Numbered from the stretch's first letter, positions 33,801 through 43,411 are shown. The stretch is DNA of 64,000 bases from Thalassomonas haliotis (GCF_028657945.1 NZ_CP059693.1:2852001-2916000); one strand, 5' to 3'. The notes: generated from the sequence alone by a model not told the origin. Program-made: numbers and translations.

Positions 33801-35995
33801 GCGCGGCGCAGCAAAGGGACAACTGGCCTATGGTTAAAGGCCTGAAGTTTTGTCTTGGCCCGCATATTCAGGTGTACCCCCAGCATTATCGCGGAGAGCC
33901 CTGGTTTGTACTAAGAGATCTTACCAAGGGACGCTATTTACGTTTTAATGCCCTGGCGTATGAAGTGATCGGCCGTCTTGATGGCGATCGCAGCCTGGAG
34001 GATATTTGGCAGCAGCTACCGGCCTGTTGTGGGCAAATCTCTTCCCCCGGGGCATTTTCGAAGAAGCCTGTAGCGGAGGAAGCTGCGGCCAATAAAATCC
34101 TGAGCCGGGAAGAGGTGCTGCAGCTGATTGCACAATTACATGCCATGGATGCCCTTAAAGGGAAGCTCTCTGTGCCGGTGGAAACCCTGCTCAAGCGGGA
34201 CAGCCAGGCCCGCCATAGCCGCTGGCAGCAAAAATTAGCGAATCCGCTGGCGCTGCGTTTTTCTTTGTTTGATCCGGATCGTTTGCTAAATAAGGCTATC
34301 GGCTGGTTCAGTCCTTTATTGTCCAAAACAGCTTTGCTGATCTGGCTGTTGCTTGTCTTGCTGGCGGCACTGCTGGCTTTGGCCAACAGTGTCAGGCTCT
34401 CCCAGGCCATCAGCCTGGAGTTGCTGGCCGTAGAAAACTTGTTGCTGTTATGGCTGTTGTATCCCCTGATCAAAGCCTGTCATGAATTCGCCCACGCTTT
34501 CGTGGTGAAGTTTTGGGGTGGGGAAGTGCATGATATGGGCATCACCTTACTTATTTTTATGCCGGTGCCTTATGTTGATGCTTCCTCTGCCTGGACATTC
34601 AGGGAAAAAAGAAAGCGTATTCTGGTGGGGGCGGCGGGGATCATGAGCGAACTGTTTCTGGCTGCGCTGGGATTGTTTGTCTACCTGGCGGTAGAGCCGG
34701 GGCTTATCAGCCAGGCGGGTTTATTGACCTTTATGACCGGAACGATTTCAACCCTGGTCTTTAATGCCAATCCCTTGTTGCGCTTTGACGGTTATTTTAT
34801 CTTGCAGGACATGCTTGAGATACCAAACCTTGCCAGCCGCTCTTTCCGTTATTATCTGTATTTGCTGCAGCGATACCTGTTTGGCTCTCCCCGGGCCCAA
34901 TCTCCGGTGACGGCTGCGGGAGAGCGGGGCTGGTTTCTCTTTTATGGTTTTGGCGCATTTTTTTACCGCCTCTTTATGCTGACGGTGATTGTGTTATTTT
35001 TGCTAAAGGACTATTTAATCATCGGGGTGGTATTGGCGCTGTGGGCTATTTGCCTGCAGTTATTGCTGCCTTTATGGCGGGCATTGTCTTTCGTGCTGGC
35101 CAGTGAAAAACTTGCCGGATACAGGTTAAGGGCGGTAACGGCCTGCGCGGTTATAATAACCCTGCTAAGCTGCGGTTTGTTTTTTATTCCCGTCCCCCAT
35201 AACAGTTATGCCCAGGGAGTGGTCTGGGTACCTGAGCAAGCGCAGATATACGCCTCCGGTGATGGCTTTGTCGGACCTGTCTTTATAGCTTCAGGTACCT
35301 TAGTTGAAGCCGGGACGCCTTTGCTGGTGATGAATTCTTCTTTATTGGAGAAAGATATTGCTGTGCTTGAAGCTAAGCTGAAGTTATTAAAAATTGAGCG
35401 GCAAAAAGCGTTAAAGGATTACCCGGTTCAGGTTGAGATCATCGCAGAAGAAGCCTTGGCAGTTGAAGCCGAGCTGACACAGCTTCAACAGCAAAAGCTT
35501 GCCTTTAGCGTAAAAAGCGCGCAAGCGGGGGTGTTCGTCTTACCCGGCGACAGGCAACTTGCGGGACAATATTTGCGGCAGGGGGAGCTTATTGGTTATG
35601 TGATCAGCTCCGAGCACCTGATCATCCGGGCTGTGGTCTCTCAGGCCGATATTGCCCTGGTACGTAAGGCCAATAATAGCGTGCAGGTTCGCCTTGCCGA
35701 AGACCCCAATCAGGTGGTGAATACAAGAATCCTGCGAATGACACCTGCGGGCAGTTATCAGTTGCCGAGCCTGGCTTTATCTGTCGAGGGGGGAGGAAAA
35801 GTTGTGGTGCAAAGGGGAGAAAATGGTGAAATCAGCAGTAAACAAGCCATGTTTCAGGTTGATTTGGCCTTGCCTGAGGGGCTTGTGGTCAGTGGCCTGG
35901 GAGGGCGAGTTTTTGTACGTTTTGACCACGGACAGGAGCCGCTGGCACAGCAATGGTTGCGCCGCGCTCGTCAGCTGGTGTTAAGCCTGTTATGA
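33797..35995 (+). CDS. PqqD-like / M50 site-2 protease / lipoyl-barrel fusion
   Basis: 732 residues from the ATG at 33797, whose ATGA overlaps the upstream stop; a frame start at 33770 is less likely. Order: PqqD-like domain (about 25-120, WFVLRDLTKGRYLRFNALAYEVI); TM helices about 178-198 and 208-226; zinc motif HEFAH at 229-233; NPLLRFDGY at 325-333 with the third ligand Asp; more TM helices to about 460; a periplasmic HlyD-like barrel (465-720) with ASGDGFVGPVFIASGTLVEAG. This M50/HlyD class is found in peptide maturation or export clusters. Both metal motifs look intact, so it may be an active intramembrane protease or a peptide-handling exporter part. Substrate is presumably encoded nearby. 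Confidence 0.85.
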   Translation: MSAAQQRDNWPMVKGLKFCLGPHIQVYPQHYRGEPWFVLRDLTKGRYLRFNALAYEVIGRLDGDRSLEDIWQQLPACCGQISSPGAFSKKPVAEEAAANKILSREEVLQLIAQLHAMDALKGKLSVPVETLLKRDSQARHSRWQQKLANPLALRFSLFDPDRLLNKAIGWFSPLLSKTALLIWLLLVLLAALLALANSVRLSQAISLELLAVENLLLLWLLYPLIKACHEFAHAFVVKFWGGEVHDMGITLLIFMPVPYVDASSAWTFREKRKRILVGAAGIMSELFLAALGLFVYLAVEPGLISQAGLLTFMTGTISTLVFNANPLLRFDGYFILQDMLEIPNLASRSFRYYLYLLQRYLFGSPRAQSPVTAAGERGWFLFYGFGAFFYRLFMLTVIVLFLLKDYLIIGVVLALWAICLQLLLPLWRALSFVLASEKLAGYRLRAVTACAVIITLLSCGLFFIPVPHNSYAQGVVWVPEQAQIYASGDGFVGPVFIASGTLVEAGTPLLVMNSSLLEKDIAVLEAKLKLLKIERQKALKDYPVQVEIIAEEALAVEAELTQLQQQKLAFSVKSAQAGVFVLPGDRQLAGQYLRQGELIGYVISSEHLIIRAVVSQADIALVRKANNSVQVRLAEDPNQVVNTRILRMTPAGSYQLPSLALSVEGGGKVVVQRGENGEISSKQAMFQVDLALPEGLVVSGLGGRVFVRFDHGQEPLAQQWLRRARQLVLSLL

Positions 35996-36446
35996 ATGTA
36001 TAGTGAAAAAATTTCTTTTAGGCCGGGGCCGTTTTTCTCTATGTTAGTTTAACGGTAAAGGGTTATTTCATTTTTACATCATTTGGCTACTTTGCCTGGT
36101 TTGCATTGACTTATAATAAAAGATAACCGTCGTTTTTTTCATCTGAACTTTTGACTTTTTCGGCAAATTTTTCATTGTGCCCGCCATTTATTTCCCTGCC
36201 GTAAAGCTTCGCCGGCGTATTTTTACTTGCCTGGTAAAAGTGACGCCCGATTAATCTTATAAAAGATAAGCGATTAGTTAATTTTTGCTCTCTGCTTACG
36301 GTGAAAGGTGTTTCTTGGTGCAAGACTTGCTCTGTTAAGACAAATGAAAAGTCACGATAGGTTTTTATATCACCTTTTGATTATCGGGGTTTTGAATGGC
36401 AGTTTGCCGTCAATGTTGGCAATCATTTATCAGCAGGACATGAGCG
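35996..36446. other. 451-bp gap inside the giant-protein gene cluster
   Basis: No supported gene; a 70-codon minus-strand frame at 36111-36323 lacks family traits. TATAAT occurs at 36112-36117, with only a poor -35 candidate (CTTTGC, 36090-36095, spacer 16), so a second promoter for the downstream three genes is possible. AT-rich and not obviously structured. Confidence 0.45.
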
Positions 36447-38321
36447 ATGAAAAAGTATTATAAATTTCAAGTTTTTTTCCTTCTTATCAGCAGTATGGTA
36501 TTTGCCAGGCTGAGTGCCGAACAAATACCGGAAGATACTGTAAAAAATGAAAACTTGCCTGAATTTGACTGCCTGATTGAGCCGGGGGAGGTTGTCGATG
36601 TCGGCAGTCCGGCTCACGGCGTTATTGAGAAAGTTTTTGTCGACCGGGGGGATTATGTTGCCTTGGGACAGCCTTTGTCGAAACTCGACTCTTCGGTAGA
36701 GCAAGCGGCACTGGAGCTTGCCCGTACCCGGGCCAGTTCTACGGTGGAAATTGAGCTTTCGCGTGAAAATGCCGAGTTCAGTAGACGTTTGCACACCCGC
36801 CATCAGGCGCTTTTCAGTAAGTCGGCTATTTCTTCCCATGAAATGGATCGCCTGGCAACCGAACAAACCGTGGCTCAAATGTATGAACAAGAGGCGAAAA
36901 ATAAAAATAAAATAGCGAAAATGGAGTACCGGCGTGCGCTTGAGGTAGTGAATCAAAAAACTATTTTCAGCCCGATTAACGGCGTGGTGATGGAGAAATA
37001 TAAATCGCCGGGAGAGTATGTTGAAAATGAGCCCTTGTTAAGGGTGGTGCAATTGGATCCTTTGCGTATCGAAGTCATTGTCGCGGCGGATTATTGGGGA
37101 CAACTTATCCCGGGACAAGAAGCTCAGGTTAAACCTGAATTTAATACCCTGGGGACTCAGCTAGCAAAGATAGAGCGTATTGATCCTGTGGTTGACAGTG
37201 CCAGCGGTACTTTCAGGGTACAATTGACTTTGCCTAACCCTGAGCACCAAATCGCTGCCGGGTTAAAATGTCAGCTGGCTTTTATGCCTAAGCCCGAGCA
37301 GGGGGAACCGGAAAAATATGCGCGTTTTTCACTGGAAAAAAGGCCCATTGCCGGTGGTGAGTGGACCGCCGTTGATGCCAAAGCCCAAGAGGACAGGCTT
37401 CAGCTTTTGCCACTGGAAAATATTGAACATATGACGGAAAAAACCACCGTCGGCGCCAGAAGTTATCTGGTGCGCAGTAGGTTTTTAAATGAAAAAACTC
37501 AGGTGAATGCCTTTACCCAAGGGTTAACAGCACAAAATATTCGTGATTTTTATGTGAAAAAAGTTAAAAATCAGGATACTTATCAGGTGATTATCGGACT
37601 TTATCGCAGTCAAGAAAGTGCCCTTCGCCGGGTTAATGTTTTAACAAGGTTAGGGTTTGAAGTTGAACTTATCCCGAGTTACCAGACCTGTACTTCCTGC
37701 CCGGCAAAAACTTTGCTGGCAAAAGCCCTAAAAGCAGATAGTACAGATAGTGCAGATAAGTCACCTGAGCTACCTTCGCCTGCTGCCGACAACACTTTTA
37801 TATATCAAGCGCCGCAACCGGCAGAGGCAGCGCTGCTTAAAGCGAATGTCAGTGAGCATGTTTCAGCTATGCACCCACAGCAGGCTTTTCGTGCTAAGAA
37901 TAAGGGGTCGGCGCAGCAGGAGCCAATAGCTGGTGCCAGTATCCGCGACTATGCGGTTTATAGTGTGCCTCTTTTAAAGCAAACCCAGGTAAAGGCTTTT
38001 ACGGCACGCTTAAAAGCAGAAAATATCCGTGATTTCTATGTTAAAAAAGCTAAGGGGGCAGAAGGCTATCTCGTGGCCTTAGGGGTTTATCAAAAGTTTG
38101 ACAATGCCCTTGGCCGGGTAACTAACCTGAAATCGCGGGGTTTTGAAGTTGCACTGAACCCGCGCTATCAAGCTTGTAAAAGTTGCCGAAAAGGCGGCAT
38201 AACAAAGATGCAAACAACCGCCGGCCTGGTGACTTCGGCGTCTGAAGAATTGCCCGCCGGGGAAAACGGGAAACAAAGTACGGCTACCGAATCTTTTGCA
38301 TTAATGAAGGTTGCCCCTTGA
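36447..38321 (+). CDS. Periplasmic HlyD/RND-type adaptor with two SPOR-like domains
   Basis: 624 residues. Signal peptide MKKYYKFQVFFLLISSMVFARLSA; AGGA nine bases before ATG. Adaptor part (about 30-290): lipoyl halves ECGS-type VGSPAHGVIEKVFVDRGDYV and QKTIFSPINGVVMEKYKSPGEYV around a short coiled coil, then a beta-barrel and ERIDPVVDSASGTFRVQ. Then two SPOR-like domains, about 338-418 and 502-585, both with NIRDFYVKK and RRVNVL/GRVTNL-type helices and both ending in a CxxC (YQTCTSC, YQACKSC). SPOR domains bind denuded glycan strands at division sites. Its stop overlaps the next start (TTGA). Confidence 0.87.
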   Translation: MKKYYKFQVFFLLISSMVFARLSAEQIPEDTVKNENLPEFDCLIEPGEVVDVGSPAHGVIEKVFVDRGDYVALGQPLSKLDSSVEQAALELARTRASSTVEIELSRENAEFSRRLHTRHQALFSKSAISSHEMDRLATEQTVAQMYEQEAKNKNKIAKMEYRRALEVVNQKTIFSPINGVVMEKYKSPGEYVENEPLLRVVQLDPLRIEVIVAADYWGQLIPGQEAQVKPEFNTLGTQLAKIERIDPVVDSASGTFRVQLTLPNPEHQIAAGLKCQLAFMPKPEQGEPEKYARFSLEKRPIAGGEWTAVDAKAQEDRLQLLPLENIEHMTEKTTVGARSYLVRSRFLNEKTQVNAFTQGLTAQNIRDFYVKKVKNQDTYQVIIGLYRSQESALRRVNVLTRLGFEVELIPSYQTCTSCPAKTLLAKALKADSTDSADKSPELPSPAADNTFIYQAPQPAEAALLKANVSEHVSAMHPQQAFRAKNKGSAQQEPIAGASIRDYAVYSVPLLKQTQVKAFTARLKAENIRDFYVKKAKGAEGYLVALGVYQKFDNALGRVTNLKSRGFEVALNPRYQACKSCRKGGITKMQTTAGLVTSASEELPAGENGKQSTATESFALMKVAP

Positions 38322-41300
38322 AGGTTATCGGCAAGGATGTCAAAGCTGATAACAAGGCCTGGGATAGCAGGGGGCCGCTCAGACAAGCTTCTGTATTGAT
38401 TGAGGCACTGGAGCCGCGCTTACTGTATTCGGCAGATTTGCTGGCAGGGGCTGTTGATTTCACTCATTTTGAATCCGGCCTGCAAGAAGAAACCCAAACT
38501 CGGTTGAGCATTCTGGCCAGGGCTGAGAGCCAGGGAGCTGGTGTCAATAACGGCTCTACCATGCTGTCGGCGGGGGAAGAAGGGGAACAAAATCCGGAGT
38601 TAAGCTTAAGCAGCCATGAACCGGCCCGGCTGGAGCTGATTATCATAGATAGCTCTACCAAGGATTATCAGCTGTTTGTTGATGATATTGTTAATAATGC
38701 CGCCAATGAGGTGGTATTTAAATTTGCCTTGATTGAACAGGGGCATGACGGCATCGAACAAATCAGCCGCCTTTTAACTCAATATACCGGCCTGGATGCC
38801 TTACACCTGATTTCCCATGGTGATGAAGGCGAACTTAACCTGGGCAATACCCGTTTGTCTTTGGCCAACCTGGAGCAATATTCAGCTGATATTTCCGCCT
38901 GGTCTGAAGTTTTTAATCCCGGCGGGGATATCTTGCTCTATGGTTGCAATCCGGCGGCTGGCATCGATGGGGAGCAGTTTGTCAATTCTCTTGCGGCTTT
39001 GACCCTCAGTGATGTCGCTGCCAGCGATGATTTGACCGGTCATGCCGGCTTGGGGGGGGACTGGCAGTTAGAGTATCACCGCGGCATGATTGAAACCCAG
39101 CTGGCGGTGAGTGAACCTCTGCAGGAGCAATGGCGGCTGTTGCTGGCCAAGGATCCGGCTTCTGCCAATGACGATCCTGATAGCGGCGACTATATTGTAA
39201 TTCCCCACTATGCCGATACTTTTACCTTAAATGCTGACAGCTCTTTTGAGCACATACCAATAACTATTTTCAGCGGTAATGATAGCTTTACCTATAAAGC
39301 CAATGATGGCGCCAGCGATTCTAAGATTGCCACCGTGGCTTTGAAAGTTGCCGGGGGGGATGATCAAAGTGCGACTGCGGTTAATCAAAGTATGACAATA
39401 TTGGAAGGAGCGACTAATACCGTACTCACTCTAACTGAATTGCACAGTAGCGATCCCGATACCGATGATACCACCTTAATCTACACGGCAGCAGATGTCA
39501 GCAATGGCACTTTAACCATCAATGGCAGTGCCTGGGCCTTGGGAACCAATGATACCTTCACCCAACAGGATATTATCAATGGCAATATCCTGTATAGCCA
39601 TGATGGCACGAATAGCAGCTCAGACAGTTTCAGCTATAAAGTGGAAGACCCGGCCGGTAACCAACTTCTCGGGCAAACTTTTACCATCACGGTTACCCCG
39701 CTGGATGACGATACTGCCACTGTGGTTAATCAAAGCATGACGGTCGTCAAAGGAGCAACAGATACTGTGTTGGGTTTGCTTCAATTGCAAAGTACAGATG
39801 CTGACACCGACGATACGACATTAATTTATACCGTCGGCAATGTCAGCAACGGCACTTTAACCATTAACGGCAGTGCCTGGGTTTCAGGCACTAACGATAC
39901 TTTCACCCAGCAAGATATTATTGACGGTACTATCTTGTATAGTCATAACGACAGTAATACTACCTCAGACAGTTTTAGCTATAGCGTGCAGGATGGCGCC
40001 GGCAACCAAGTTATCGGAAAAACTTTTGCCATTACGGTAACTCCGGTCGATGAAGAAACCGCGACTGCTGTCAATCAAAGCATGACAGTGGTTGAGGGGG
40101 CAAATAATGTTGTACTGACCTTAACCGAATTACAAAGTACAGATGTCGACACAGATGACAACACGCTACTTTATACCCTGGCTAATGTCAGTCACGGTAC
40201 TTTAACCGTTAACGGCAGTGCTTGGGTCCCGGGCACTAACGATACTTTCACCCAGCAGGATATCATTGACGGTAATGTCCTGTATTCCCATGACGGCAGC
40301 AACACTCTCTCGGACAGTTTTAATTATACCGTGGAAGATGGCGCCGGCAATCAACTGAGCGGACAAACCTTTGCCATCACAGTAATTGCAGTGGATGATG
40401 AAACCGCAACGGCAGTAAAACAAAGTATGGCGGTGACGGAAGGGGCCAATAATGTGGCCCTGACCTTAAATCATCTACAAAGTACAGATATAGACACCGA
40501 CGATAACAGCTTAATTTATACCGTAACCAATGTCAGTTACGGCACCTTATATATTAACGGCAGTGCCTGGTATAAATCCGGCATCGGAGCCAACAATAGC
40601 TTCAGCCAACAAGATATTATCGACGGTAAGGTACGTTATTCCCATGGCGGCAGTCATACGTTCTCCGACAGTTTTGCTTATACCGTTGAAGATGGCGCCG
40701 GTAATGAACTTGTCGGACAAAACTTTAGCATTACCGTTATACCTGTGGACAGAGATAACGCCACTGTAATTAACCAAAGCATGACGGTAGAGGAAGGGGC
40801 GGTGAATATCCCGCTGACGCTGGCTCAGCTGCAAAGCAGTGATACCCAAAGCAGTGATAATGCCCTGGTATATACCGTGGGCAATGCCGTTAATGGCAGC
40901 TTAACCATTAACGGCAATCCTTGGTCTGCCGGCAGCAATAACAGTTTCACCCAGCAAGACATCATCGACGGCAAGGTGCTCTACTCTCATGACGGCAGCA
41001 ATACATTAACCGACAATTTTGCTTTTAGCGTTAAAGATGTCGCCGGCAACCTGCTAAGCGGACAAATTTTTGCTGTTACCGTTACACCTGTGGATGATGA
41101 TAGTGCCGTTGTCGTCAATCAAACCCTGATGGTGGCGGAGGGCGACAGCAATATTGTCCTGTCGTTAAATGAGCTGCAAAGTACAGATGAGGACAGTGAC
41201 GATACTGCTTTGCTTTACACCGTAACTAACGTCGGTAACGGCAGTTTAACCATCAAAGGCAGTACCTGGGCTTCAGGCACGAATGACAATTTCACCCAGC

Positions 41301-43408
41301 AAGATATTCTCGATGGCAAAGTTATCTATTCCCATGACGGCAGCAATACCAGTGCCGACAGTTTCCGCTTTTCTGTAACCGATCCGGCAGGCAACCAGCT
41401 CGGCGGGCAGACTTTTGCCATTCAGGTAAGTCGCGTTGACGATCCTGCGGTGATCACAGGTGATACCAGTTTTAGCGGCAATGAAGGGGACATGGTTAGT
41501 GGCATACTCAATGCCAGTGACGCCGATGGTCTTACCGACAACAGCTATTTTAGCGCAGGGCAGGGAACTTATGGCAGTGTTGGCATAGACCCAGAAACAG
41601 GTGCCTGGTCTTTTACTCCGGCAGATAGCAATTGGTTCGGCAGCGACAGTTTTATGGTAACGGTTACCGATGATCTAGGAGGGATGACAGAGCAGCTGGT
41701 AACCATCAGCCTGGCAGGTGTTGATGATGCAGCGGTGATCAGCGGAGATTTTCATTTTAGCGGCAGTGAAGGTGACAAGGTCAGTGGTGATATTAATGCC
41801 AGTGATGTCGATGGCCTGACCGACCGGACATATTTTACGGCGACAGCCGCGAGTTATGGTCAGGTGGAGATAAATGTCGAAACGGGCACCTGGTTTTATA
41901 CGCCAAGTGACAGCAACTGGTTTGGCAATGACAGTTTCACAGTGACAGTCACTGATGATTTAGGAGGCAGCACCACAGAGTTAATCCGTATTGAGCTGGC
42001 TGCAGTGAATGATACGGCAATAATTGCAGGAGATAGGACCGGCAGTTTGTTGGCAAGTACCGAAGCCAGTGCCGAGCTGACGACAACCGGGCTGCTTACC
42101 ATAGTCGACCCAGATGCCGGCGAAGCAAGTTTTGTTGCCGAAACTATCGTCGGGCATTACGGGCGATTGCACATCGACAGCCAAGGCCGCTGGTCTTATC
42201 ATGCTAATAATAATCAGCAGGTTATCCTGGCACTGGATGAAAATGAAGCGATGACAGAGCTGTTCACTGTGAGTACTGTCGACGGCACAAAACAGCAAGT
42301 GACTATCACCATTAACGGTGTAAATGATGCACCGGTTATTCTGCATTCCCTTAGCGGGCAGACATTAAACCCAGAGAGCCAATTTGACTTTATCTTGAGT
42401 GAAAATGCTTTCTTAGATCCCGACAGTACCGATACCTTGGCCTATAGCCTGATACAGGCGGATGGCTCTCTCTTGCCTGGTTGGCTCAGCTTTGACAGCC
42501 AGAGCCTTACCCTTAGCGGCACGCCTGGCGAAGAAGACGCCGGTACCCTGGCCCTGAAACTCATTGCTGATGATGGCAGTTTGAGTGTTGCAGGAACTTT
42601 TTCTTTGACTGTTAACCCGGTATCAGCCGTGAATGCTCCTTTGCCCATCAATACGCCATTAATCCCAGTGACGGAAAACACAGAACAAACGCCTTCTGAA
42701 AAAGAAACTGTGGAAGAAGAGAAGCTACAAACAGAGAGTGAAATTCTAAATGAAGAAGCGCAAACCATTCAGGCGGACAAGCCGGATGTGCTAGCGGATG
42801 CATCGAATAATGATCTGGCGCCGGTAAGCCTGCAACAGATAAACAGTTATCAGCATAATCGCCATGAAGTCACGACTTTTTCATCAGTGCCATTTGAAAG
42901 AGTCGTGGAGGAAATTAATGAGGTTGCCAACAAGTCTAAAGTCACAGAGGTTCAAGAAATTAATCAGAAAGTTAGGCCATTAGAGAGCCTTGATTTGATC
43001 CGGTTGAATTTTTCTCACCAAGATCCCCTTGAATTGTTAACTGACGAGCAGGTTATTAGCCGGGATAATGAGCATTTTTTTCGGGAGCTGGATCAAATGC
43101 GCCGGGAGTTGAATGAGTCAGTGACTGAGGAAGCGTTTGAAGCTGATGTGGTAGCAGAAGTGACTATGGGAGCGACCTTGTCGTTTTCCGTCGGGGTGCT
43201 TGCCTGGGTTTTACGGGCGGGTTCTTTAATGGCCAGTTTCCTGTCCGTTATTCCTTTGTGGAAACAGTTTGATCTTATGCCGGTTTTGGGAAGTCAACCG
43301 GTGAAGACTCCAGACTCTTGTACCGATAAAGAAACTGGGCAGGACGTGTCGATGGAAGAAACTATTTTTGATCCTGAGGAAAAAATTGCTGATGAATCTA
43401 AGGACTAG
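38318..43408 (+). CDS. Giant LEPR-XLL / DUF4347 / cadherin-like repeat surface protein
   Basis: 1,696 residues from TTG 38318, coupled to the upstream stop; no ATG alternative before the LEPR motif. Order: LEPR-XLL sorting-type motif LEPRLLYSADLL at 31-42, no classical signal peptide; DUF4347 (about 107-275, LHLISHGDEGELNLG and LLYGCNPAAG); six 114-118-residue cadherin/CSPG-like repeats (352-1043); two 95-residue repeats (1044-1233); a VCBS-like repeat (to about 1340); a dystroglycan-type cadherin domain (to about 1435); an acidic Glu-rich stretch; and a C-terminal hydrophobic anchor (about 1617-1650, LSFSVGVLAWVLRAGSLMAS) plus a short acidic tail. Probably an envelope-anchored adhesin or matrix protein; role unproven. 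Confidence 0.9.
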   Translation: MKVIGKDVKADNKAWDSRGPLRQASVLIEALEPRLLYSADLLAGAVDFTHFESGLQEETQTRLSILARAESQGAGVNNGSTMLSAGEEGEQNPELSLSSHEPARLELIIIDSSTKDYQLFVDDIVNNAANEVVFKFALIEQGHDGIEQISRLLTQYTGLDALHLISHGDEGELNLGNTRLSLANLEQYSADISAWSEVFNPGGDILLYGCNPAAGIDGEQFVNSLAALTLSDVAASDDLTGHAGLGGDWQLEYHRGMIETQLAVSEPLQEQWRLLLAKDPASANDDPDSGDYIVIPHYADTFTLNADSSFEHIPITIFSGNDSFTYKANDGASDSKIATVALKVAGGDDQSATAVNQSMTILEGATNTVLTLTELHSSDPDTDDTTLIYTAADVSNGTLTINGSAWALGTNDTFTQQDIINGNILYSHDGTNSSSDSFSYKVEDPAGNQLLGQTFTITVTPLDDDTATVVNQSMTVVKGATDTVLGLLQLQSTDADTDDTTLIYTVGNVSNGTLTINGSAWVSGTNDTFTQQDIIDGTILYSHNDSNTTSDSFSYSVQDGAGNQVIGKTFAITVTPVDEETATAVNQSMTVVEGANNVVLTLTELQSTDVDTDDNTLLYTLANVSHGTLTVNGSAWVPGTNDTFTQQDIIDGNVLYSHDGSNTLSDSFNYTVEDGAGNQLSGQTFAITVIAVDDETATAVKQSMAVTEGANNVALTLNHLQSTDIDTDDNSLIYTVTNVSYGTLYINGSAWYKSGIGANNSFSQQDIIDGKVRYSHGGSHTFSDSFAYTVEDGAGNELVGQNFSITVIPVDRDNATVINQSMTVEEGAVNIPLTLAQLQSSDTQSSDNALVYTVGNAVNGSLTINGNPWSAGSNNSFTQQDIIDGKVLYSHDGSNTLTDNFAFSVKDVAGNLLSGQIFAVTVTPVDDDSAVVVNQTLMVAEGDSNIVLSLNELQSTDEDSDDTALLYTVTNVGNGSLTIKGSTWASGTNDNFTQQDILDGKVIYSHDGSNTSADSFRFSVTDPAGNQLGGQTFAIQVSRVDDPAVITGDTSFSGNEGDMVSGILNASDADGLTDNSYFSAGQGTYGSVGIDPETGAWSFTPADSNWFGSDSFMVTVTDDLGGMTEQLVTISLAGVDDAAVISGDFHFSGSEGDKVSGDINASDVDGLTDRTYFTATAASYGQVEINVETGTWFYTPSDSNWFGNDSFTVTVTDDLGGSTTELIRIELAAVNDTAIIAGDRTGSLLASTEASAELTTTGLLTIVDPDAGEASFVAETIVGHYGRLHIDSQGRWSYHANNNQQVILALDENEAMTELFTVSTVDGTKQQVTITINGVNDAPVILHSLSGQTLNPESQFDFILSENAFLDPDSTDTLAYSLIQADGSLLPGWLSFDSQSLTLSGTPGEEDAGTLALKLIADDGSLSVAGTFSLTVNPVSAVNAPLPINTPLIPVTENTEQTPSEKETVEEEKLQTESEILNEEAQTIQADKPDVLADASNNDLAPVSLQQINSYQHNRHEVTTFSSVPFERVVEEINEVANKSKVTEVQEINQKVRPLESLDLIRLNFSHQDPLELLTDEQVISRDNEHFFRELDQMRRELNESVTEEAFEADVVAEVTMGATLSFSVGVLAWVLRAGSLMASFLSVIPLWKQFDLMPVLGSQPVKTPDSCTDKETGQDVSMEETIFDPEEKIADESKD
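39371..41446 (+). repeat. Six tandem 345-bp repeats in the giant gene
   Basis: Units start at 39371, 39716, 40061, 40406, 40760 and 41105; lengths 345, 345, 345, 354, 345 and 342 bp. Each encodes VNQSM..EGA, LQS(T/S)D..DT, NGTLTINGSAW, FTQQDIIDG..LYSHDGSN, DSF.Y.V.D.AGN. Unit 4 carries a three-residue insertion after GSAWY. The pattern is of Cadherin_3/CSPG type. Confidence 0.93.
41447..42016 (+). repeat. Two tandem 285-bp repeats in the giant gene
   Basis: 41447-41731 and 41732-42016, each encoding 95 residues with AVI(T/S)GD..FSG.EGD.VSG, NASD.DGLTD, W.(F/Y)TP.DSNWFG.DSF.VTVTDDLGG. Distinct from the 345-bp family. Confidence 0.93.
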
Positions 43409-43411
43409 CTT

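Noticed and set aside
36111-36323. 70-codon minus-strand frame in the gap of the giant-protein cluster
   Set aside because: No ribosome site, no recognisable domain and AT-rich composition; treated as chance.
36423-36956. 177-codon minus-strand frame opposite the start of the HlyD-SPOR gene
   Set aside because: Overlaps a strongly supported gene with signal peptide and adaptor motifs; its own translation lacks family traits.
38318-43408. Giant protein as a standard type I secreted RTX adhesin
   Set aside because: No GGXGXD nonapeptide repeats, no C-terminal type I signal, and a C-terminal membrane anchor instead; no ABC transporter or TolC-like gene in the cluster.
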